From Clostridia bacterium (GTDB taxonomy: Bacteria; Bacillota; Clostridia; Christensenellales; UBA1242): a stretch of 9,517 nucleotides of DNA. The position numbers were made by a program, and so were the translations under genes. The stretch is taken from assembly GCA_016297915.1 (NCBI GenBank), contig JAEDFU010000026.1, forward strand, positions 1-9,517. The letters are read 5' to 3'. Numbering within the stretch: the stretch's first letter is position 1; each line of letters starts with the position of its first letter. Of the stretch, positions 6,031 through 9,517 are shown piece by piece. The notes beneath the pieces are model-generated. The model was given only the letters and a program-made list of their open reading frames with translations. It was not told the origin of the DNA and made no database searches.

Positions 6031-6770
6031 TGCAGTTCTTTCCAAATTTCATCAAAGTACTCCTTTGCCTCAATGCTTTCACGCTTGAGTAGTGGGGAGT
6101 CGTAGTTTTTTAGGTCAACATTCAAAATCTTTTTGACGGTGGCAGGGCGAGCGGACAAAATAATTATTTTGTCGCTAAGAGAGATTGCCTCGCTAATATC
6201 GTGAGTAACAAGTATGGCTGTGACATTCTCTTGTTTGATTATCTTGTATACATCGTCACATACGCTCAGTCTAGTCTGATAATCAAGTGCGCTGAATGCC
6301 TCGTCAAGAAGTAGTATTTGAGGTCTTAAGGCAAGCGTTCTAATAAGTGCTACTCTTTGCCTCATACCTCCAGATAATTGTTTGGGATATTTGTTTCTAA
6401 AATCCCAAAGATTATATTTTTTGAGCAAACTATTGACATACTCCATGTTTTCTTTGGTTTTTTTGCCTTGTAATTCTAGTCCTAGATAAACATTTCCAAG
6501 TATAGTTCGCCATTCAAACAAATTGTCTTTTTGAAACATGTATCCCACAAAACTAGAGTCGTTTTCGTTGCTAAATGTAACTTTTCCTTTTGTTGGGGAT
6601 ATAAGTCCACTAATTAGAGATAAGATTGTCGTCTTGCCACAACCCGAAGGTCCGACAATGCTTACAAAATCTCCATGATCAACGGCAAAATTCAAATCTT
6701 TGAGTGCTTCGGTTTCGCCATTTTCGCTAAAGTAAGTAAGCCCAACATTTTCTAAATTTAGAACTTGCAT
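6027..6770 (-). CDS. ABC transporter ATP-binding protein, SsuB/TauB type
   Basis: A 247-residue ATPase that powers the importer. All nucleotide-binding motifs are intact: Walker A GPSGCGKTT (residues 40-48), Q-loop Gln80 in YMFQKDNLF, signature LSGGM (131-135), Walker B ILLLDE (151-156), D-loop SALD (159-162) and switch His189 in VTHD. Sequence style and length match the nitrate/sulfonate/taurine ATPase group. The ATG at 6770 is chosen because AGGAG (6782-6778) lies seven bases upstream. A TTG at 6788 is in frame but upstream of this site. The gene is separated from the binding-protein gene by a terminator and about 180 bases, and a TATAAT at 6826-6821 could start a separate transcript for ATPase and permease. 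Confidence 0.95.
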   Translation of the reverse strand: MQVLNLENVGLTYFSENGETEALKDLNFAVDHGDFVSIVGPSGCGKTTILSLISGLISPTKGKVTFSNENDSSFVGYMFQKDNLFEWRTILGNVYLGLELQGKKTKENMEYVNSLLKKYNLWDFRNKYPKQLSGGMRQRVALIRTLALRPQILLLDEAFSALDYQTRLSVCDDVYKIIKQENVTAILVTHDISEAISLSDKIIILSARPATVKKILNVDLKNYDSPLLKRESIEAKEYFDEIWKELQ

Positions 6771-6794
6771 CTTAATTCTCCTAAACAAGTTTAA

Positions 6795-6813
6795 GACAAT
6801 AACAAGTATTGCC
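6795..6813. promoter_or_regulatory. Leader inverted repeat before the ABC ATPase gene
   Basis: GACAATA (6795-6801) and TATTGCC (6807-6813) form a 7-bp stem with one G-U pair in minus-strand RNA and a five-base loop, 24 bases before the ATPase start. The arms match the GACAATATTGCC sequence before the TetR gene (1945-1956). Confidence 0.3.
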
Positions 6814-6820
6814 TTATCTC

Positions 6821-6826
6821 ATTATA
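6821..6826 (-). promoter_or_regulatory. Possible -10 element for the ATPase-permease transcript
   Basis: A perfect TATAAT on the minus strand lies about 50 bases before the ATPase ATG and downstream of the terminator. No good -35 is found at 16-18 bases; a TTGACA at 6865-6860 is too far away (33 bases). Transcription could need an activator, or the match may be chance. Confidence 0.3.
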
Positions 6827-6881
6827 TTTTGACTTTTGTTTTTTTGTGATTTAGTTGGGTGTCAAAATAATTTTGATATGC

Positions 6882-6927
6882 AAAAAAGACCTAGAAAAAT
6901 TTTTTTAATTATTCTAAGTCTTTTTTT
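6882..6927 (-). terminator. Terminator between the binding-protein and ATPase genes
   Basis: On the minus strand GACTTAGAA (6920-6912) pairs with TTCTAGGTC (6896-6888), nine pairs with one G-U, followed by six T (6887-6882). On the plus strand a T run (6921-6927) also follows the stem, so it can act both ways. It lies about 20 bases after the stop codon of the binding-protein gene, inside the transporter operon. Confidence 0.8.
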
Positions 6928-6948
6928 AGATTAGTTTTTATTTTTTAA

Positions 6949-7941
6949 CTAAACGCTTTCACTCAAAACAGCTAGTGCGTAAGAATTGTTTACAACTGAT
7001 GCAAAAGGCACAGTTTCAGTTATGCTTCCGGCGTTTTTCATAACTTTAATTAAGTTATTATATGCAACCTCGGTCATAACAGGTGTACTGTTCCAGCTGT
7101 CAATTGCAATATATTTTTGGATACTATTTTTGATAGACTCTTTGCTCGTTCCTGTAAATGATGGGCTAAGAGCGTCAACGATATCATCAATTTGTGCACT
7201 CATAAGATAGTTGTAGCCTTTCATTATAGCTCTTAGGAAGTTTTTGATAGTATCTGTGTTTTTGTTGATATAACTAGTATTTGCAGTAAATGCAGTATAA
7301 GGGATTTCGCCAGTCTCAGCACCAACACTTGCCAAAATATAGCCTCTGCCAGTTTCGGCAATAGCGCTAGCGGCAGGCTCAAAAGCTGTAACAAAGTCTC
7401 CAGTTCCGCCAATAAATGCACTAGTCAGATTGTCAAAAGCAACATCGTAGTTAATGGTGCAGTTTTGAACATTATTGCTTTCTATGGCGTATTCCAAAGT
7501 CATTGCAGGAACTCCGCCTCGTCTGCCTCCAAGAATTTCTTTGTTGTCAAGCATAGACCAACTGAAGTTGTCTGTCGCCTCTCTACCTATAATAAATGAA
7601 CCATCACGCTTAGTCAATTGTCCAAATACAACAGGCATATCTTTTTTGCCTTGTTTGGCAACATAAATTGTTGCCTCAGGTCCCATGAGGGCTATATCTG
7701 CCGAATTACTAGTAAGTGCTGACATACATTTGTCTGCACCACCACCATTTGTAAGTTCTATTTTGATATCGTAATCCTCAAAGTATCCTTTGTTGATGGC
7801 AATGTAAAGTGGTGCATAGAATATACTATGAGTAACTTCGCAAAGCCTAATTGTGTTTGAGTCCTTGTTGCAACTACATCCTACAAAACAAAAAGGCATT
7901 GCAAAAAGAATACAAAATAATGCAATAAAAAATTTCTTCAT
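6949..7941 (-). CDS. ABC transporter substrate-binding lipoprotein (NMT1/SsuA-like)
   Basis: A 330-residue surface lipoprotein that captures the substrate for the ATPase and permease encoded downstream. The N-terminus is a lipoprotein signal peptide: KK, a hydrophobic core, then FVGC with the lipidated Cys at 22. The mature part opens with a ligand-binding pattern of the NMT1/SsuA/ThiY fold (FYAPLYIAINKGYFEDYDIK), followed by NGGGADKCMSAL, ADIALMGPEA and QLTKRDGSF. These proteins bind nitrate, sulfonates, taurine or pyrimidine precursors of thiamine, among others. I cannot choose between them, and no thiamine or SAM riboswitch is visible upstream. GGAGG seven bases upstream of the ATG fixes the start. 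The terminator behind it probably gives more binding protein than ATPase and permease. Confidence 0.92.
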   Translation of the reverse strand: MKKFFIALFCILFAMPFCFVGCSCNKDSNTIRLCEVTHSIFYAPLYIAINKGYFEDYDIKIELTNGGGADKCMSALTSNSADIALMGPEATIYVAKQGKKDMPVVFGQLTKRDGSFIIGREATDNFSWSMLDNKEILGGRRGGVPAMTLEYAIESNNVQNCTINYDVAFDNLTSAFIGGTGDFVTAFEPAASAIAETGRGYILASVGAETGEIPYTAFTANTSYINKNTDTIKNFLRAIMKGYNYLMSAQIDDIVDALSPSFTGTSKESIKNSIQKYIAIDSWNSTPVMTEVAYNNLIKVMKNAGSITETVPFASVVNNSYALAVLSESV

Positions 7942-7996
7942 ATCTTTCCTCCAATTTTTTGCATTACCTTAGTATATTCTTTTAATATTTTTTTTG

Positions 7997-8048
7997 TTAG
8001 TTTGGAGTATTTGTCTTGCTTCAAAACCTTATTTGTTTGCCAAACTAA
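7997..8048. repeat. Inverted repeat in the binding-protein gene leader
   Basis: TTAGTTTGG (7997-8005) and CCAAACTAA (8040-8048) are perfect nine-base complements around 34 bases. Inside the right arm GTTTG-C-CAAAC (8035-8045) forms a second, smaller dyad. No T run follows on the minus strand, so it is not a terminator. It could be a leader RNA stem or a pair of protein sites. Confidence 0.4.
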
Positions 8049-8158
8049 AGGAGATATTCTTTAAGTTTTTGTAATATCTAAGATATAGTTTTTTCTTGTA
8101 AACTTACTAAATCCCAAAAATAATTTGTAATTTTTGAAACTTTTAAGCAAATTAATAC

Positions 8159-8187
8159 TTGTATTTTTGAATTTTTTTTGTTATACT
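8159..8187 (+). promoter_or_regulatory. Promoter of the small two-helix membrane protein gene
   Basis: TTGTAT (8159-8164) and TATACT (8182-8187) are separated by 17 bases. A leader of about 95 bases follows, containing the overlapping dyads GTTTG-CTTT-CAAAC (8212-8225) and CAAACT-A-AGTTTG (8221-8233). Confidence 0.55.
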
Positions 8188-8211
8188 TACTATGAAATTG
8201 GGAATTTTTAG

Positions 8212-8233
8212 GTTTGCTTTCAAACTAAGTTTG
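8212..8233. repeat. Overlapping CAAAC/GTTTG dyads
   Basis: Two perfect inverted repeats share the arm CAAAC at 8221-8225: GTTTG-CTTT-CAAAC and CAAACT-A-AGTTTG. Only one can form at a time in RNA. The half-sites resemble those of the candidate TetR operator at 2061-2076. Confidence 0.35.
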
Positions 8234-8287
8234 TCAAGAGTCTAATGGCTTTTGGTCAAAGTTGTTTCTGATTTAGGGAGAAAATTT

Positions 8288-8542
8288 ATGAATACAATGC
8301 TTAATGTTTTTCAAACTTTTGGACAAAATTTTGTAAGAAGAATGCAAATGCCGTCAATAATTGTGGCACTTGTATTTGCAATAATTGGTGTGTCTCTAGC
8401 AGTTCTTGGTAGGCGTGTTGCAAGAATGGTGCGTAAGTCTAATAATATAGAGGACAACGACTCAGTTCTTATTACATTCAAGGCCATTGGACTTGTTTGC
8501 CTATTTATATCTGTTTTGATAGTTGTATTTAGAGGAATATAA
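8288..8542 (+). CDS. Small two-helix membrane protein of unknown function
   Basis: An 84-residue protein. An amphipathic N-terminal stretch (MNTMLNVFQTFGQNFVRRMQ) is followed by one hydrophobic helix (about 24-41, IIVALVFAIIGVSLAVLG), a basic loop (RRVARMVRKSNN), an acidic patch (IEDND), and a second helix near the C-terminus (about 63-81). I choose the ATG at 8288 because AGGGAG lies eight bases upstream. An in-frame start at 8252 would add 12 residues and has no ribosome binding site. The gene has its own promoter and terminator, so it is a single-gene unit. I recognise no family with an assigned function. Confidence 0.75.
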   Translation: MNTMLNVFQTFGQNFVRRMQMPSIIVALVFAIIGVSLAVLGRRVARMVRKSNNIEDNDSVLITFKAIGLVCLFISVLIVVFRGI

Positions 8543-8543
8543 T

Positions 8544-8584
8544 AAAAAATGAACATGTAAAGACAAAAACATGTTCATTTTTTT
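8544..8584. terminator. Bidirectional terminator between convergent genes
   Basis: TGAACATGT (8550-8558) and ACATGTTCA (8569-8577) form a perfect 9-bp stem with a ten-base loop, flanked by six A (8544-8549) and seven T (8578-8584). It serves the small membrane protein gene on the plus strand and the XRE gene on the minus strand. Confidence 0.9.
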
Positions 8585-8608
8585 AATATTTAGCTAGCTA
8601 AATATTAA
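8583..8608. repeat. Perfect 26-base palindrome
   Basis: The sequence is its own reverse complement for 13 bases on each side of 8595/8596, with core TAGCTAGCTA. It includes the stop codon of the XRE gene (8607-8605) and touches the T run of the terminator. It could add a second hairpin to the XRE mRNA end or bind a protein. Confidence 0.7.
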
Positions 8609-8811
8609 TTAGGAAAATTTCTTCCAACTAATTCGTCAAGGCTAATTTCAAATATATCCGCTAGTTTAATAAGTATCTCAATGTCAGGTACAGAATAGCC
8701 GTTTTCGTAGTTGCTGACCAAACTTTTTTTGCCATTTAGTTTACTTGCCAATTGTTCTTGGGTCATATTCATGGATTTTCTATAAAATCTAATGTTTTGG
8801 GATAATTCCAT
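8605..8811 (-). CDS. XRE-family transcriptional regulator (single HTH domain)
   Basis: A 68-residue protein that is almost entirely one Cro/C1-type helix-turn-helix domain (HTH_3). Helix 2 carries MTQEQLASKL (16-25), the recognition helix region SLVSNYENGYSVPD (30-43) and helices 4-5 LIKLADIFEISLDELVG. This matches the domain length exactly, leaving no sensor or oligomerisation domain. Stand-alone regulators of this type are usually repressors of a neighbouring gene. It is divergent from a lipoprotein gene, and the region between them carries inverted repeats over an ideal promoter. The ATG at 8811 follows GGAAGGT five bases upstream. Its own promoter is not clear. Confidence 0.93.
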   Translation of the reverse strand: MELSQNIRFYRKSMNMTQEQLASKLNGKKSLVSNYENGYSVPDIEILIKLADIFEISLDELVGRNFPN

Positions 8812-8878
8812 TTTTACCTTCCAAGTTTTTTATTTGACCTGTTGCTATATTTAAGCCACAATTATCTTTTGATAATCA

Positions 8879-8907
8879 TTGACAATTGTACAAGATACTT
8901 GTATAAT
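8879..8907 (+). promoter_or_regulatory. Consensus promoter of the lipoprotein gene
   Basis: A perfect TTGACA (8879-8884), a 17-base spacer and a perfect TATAAT (8902-8907). Such an ideal promoter would be very strong unless repressed. The expected start is near 8914, about 40 bases before the ATG. Confidence 0.85.
8889..8903. promoter_or_regulatory. Candidate XRE operator 1
   Basis: TACAAGATACTTGTA is a perfect 6-3-6 inverted repeat inside the spacer of the lipoprotein promoter, where a bound repressor would block RNA polymerase. Confidence 0.5.
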
Positions 8908-8915
8908 AGTTTAAA

Positions 8916-8936
8916 AAGTACAAGCAAATTGTACTT
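8916..8936. promoter_or_regulatory. Candidate XRE operator 2
   Basis: AAGTACAA (8916-8923) and TTGTACTT (8929-8936) are perfect complements with five bases between. It covers the expected transcription start of the lipoprotein gene and shares GTACAAG with operator 1. Confidence 0.5.
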
Positions 8937-8954
8937 GCATTAAGGAGAATAAAA

Positions 8955-9517
8955 ATGAAAAACAAAGGCAAAAAATTACTAGCAGGATTAGGAATAGGAT
9001 TGGCACTTACAGGTGCAACAATGCTTACAGGATGTACATCAGACATTACATTTAATCAAAAGGATTTGGACAATGCAATAAACAATGTGAATTCCTATCT
9101 AACAAACAAACAAAATAACGATAGCGAATATGTAAGAAACACTCTAAACGAACTACTAATAAATGCAATGAATGATTCAGTAGGGGTTAAAAATATTTCT
9201 TATACATCAACTTCCGTAAGATATGATTATGGCATAAAAACAGCTCAAGCAAAGTATACTTACAAGAGAAATGTAGAAGACAATGTATGTAAATCGTACT
9301 TAAAATCTGAGGGAAACGGAATTAGAAATGGTACAACTTATGTGGAATTAACTACCAAATCTGCAAACGATGTAATTTCGTTTGAACTTGAGAATTATCA
9401 AATAGATGATGAAGGCGTTAAGACATACACAAAAACTGCAGAGCCTACTGAAATGGAAAATCTTATGATTACTGCTGATTATGATGATTATGTTGGGGTT
9501 TATTCTTCGATTATTGC
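8955..9517 (+). CDS. Lipoprotein of unknown function, 3' end outside window
   Basis: An open frame of at least 187 codons with no stop before the window ends. The N-terminus is a lipoprotein signal peptide: basic MKNKGKK, a Gly/Ala/Leu core, and LTGC with Cys27 as the lipid-attachment residue. The mature part is polar and Asn, Tyr and Thr rich (LDNAINNVNSYLTNKQNN..., TTYVELTTKSANDVISFE), with predicted helix then strands. I recognise no family; it looks like a surface-anchored binding or structural lipoprotein. AAGGAG eight bases upstream of the ATG at 8955 fixes the start. Expression is from an ideal promoter overlaid with candidate operators of the divergent XRE regulator. Confidence 0.85.
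   Translation, partial: MKNKGKKLLAGLGIGLALTGATMLTGCTSDITFNQKDLDNAINNVNSYLTNKQNNDSEYVRNTLNELLINAMNDSVGVKNISYTSTSVRYDYGIKTAQAKYTYKRNVEDNVCKSYLKSEGNGIRNGTTYVELTTKSANDVISFELENYQIDDEGVKTYTKTAEPTEMENLMITADYDDYVGVYSSII

Larger units (their letters stand above)
7942..8287. other. Intergenic region of about 345 bases with divergent leaders
   Basis: No gene is seen here. The region is very AT-rich with long T and A runs. It holds the leader of the binding-protein gene (minus strand, with a TATACT -10-like sequence but no convincing -35), a long inverted repeat at 7997-8048, and the promoter and leader of the small membrane protein gene (plus strand). I looked for thiamine-pyrophosphate, SAM and T-box elements and saw none. 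Confidence 0.6.

Noticed and set aside
7942..8160. Possible thiamine, SAM or preQ1 riboswitch near the binding-protein gene
   Set aside because: The conserved core sequences of the thiamine and SAM classes are absent. A CAAACTAAAGGAG stretch on the plus strand recalls a preQ1 tail, but no gene starts behind it and the aptamer stem is missing.
8252..8287. Twelve-residue N-terminal extension of the small two-helix protein
   Set aside because: The ATG at 8288 has a proper AGGGAG site eight bases upstream, while the earlier start has none.
1..9517. CRISPR array, transposase, toxin-antitoxin or phage-defence cassette
   Set aside because: No regularly spaced repeats, transposase motifs or recognised defence domains were seen. 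The lone XRE gene is paired with a lipoprotein, not a toxin-like protein.

Overview
The window looks like a chromosomal segment of an AT-rich, Gram-positive-type bacterium, most likely an uncultured member of the Clostridia/Firmicutes. The evidence is AGGAG-type ribosome binding sites, sigma-A-like promoters (one a perfect TTGACA-17-TATAAT), short hairpin terminators with T runs, lipoprotein signals ending in GC, and YkvI-type, YwaF-like and TetR proteins. I see no phage, transposase, CRISPR array or recognisable defence cassette.

Left edge (1-314): a hairpin-rich non-coding segment, then a complete tRNA-Arg(ACG) gene on the minus strand with its own promoter and terminator. The hairpin-rich segment carries a 13-base inverted copy of the tRNA 3' end and looks like a tRNA-associated repeat. 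Region 385-2076 (minus strand): a TetR-family regulator with a candidate operator beside its promoter, followed by an unrecognised gene of about 306 codons that is split by a frameshift at a run of eight A.

Region 2115-5194 (plus strand): a promoter, an overlooked 31-codon TTG-start membrane microprotein translationally coupled to a membrane-anchored protein of unknown function, a seven-helix YwaF/TMEM164-like protein with a polar tail and a strong terminator, and a YkvI-family transporter without a visible ribosome binding site.

Region 5175-7941 (minus strand): a complete importer of the nitrate/sulfonate/taurine (SsuA-SsuB-SsuC or ThiY-type) ABC family. The order is lipoprotein substrate-binding protein, an intervening terminator, then ATPase and permease overlapping by ATGA. 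The substrate cannot be told from sequence, and I found no thiamine or SAM riboswitch in its leader.

Right end (8159-9517): a small two-helix membrane protein with its own promoter, a bidirectional terminator, a 26-base perfect palindrome, and a one-domain XRE regulator. The regulator is divergent from a lipoprotein gene that runs off the window. The shared intergenic region has an ideal promoter overlaid by inverted repeats, which looks like a compact repressor-controlled lipoprotein module. The points most worth a second look are the left-edge tRNA-associated repeat, the A8 frameshift, the microprotein and the XRE/lipoprotein switch.
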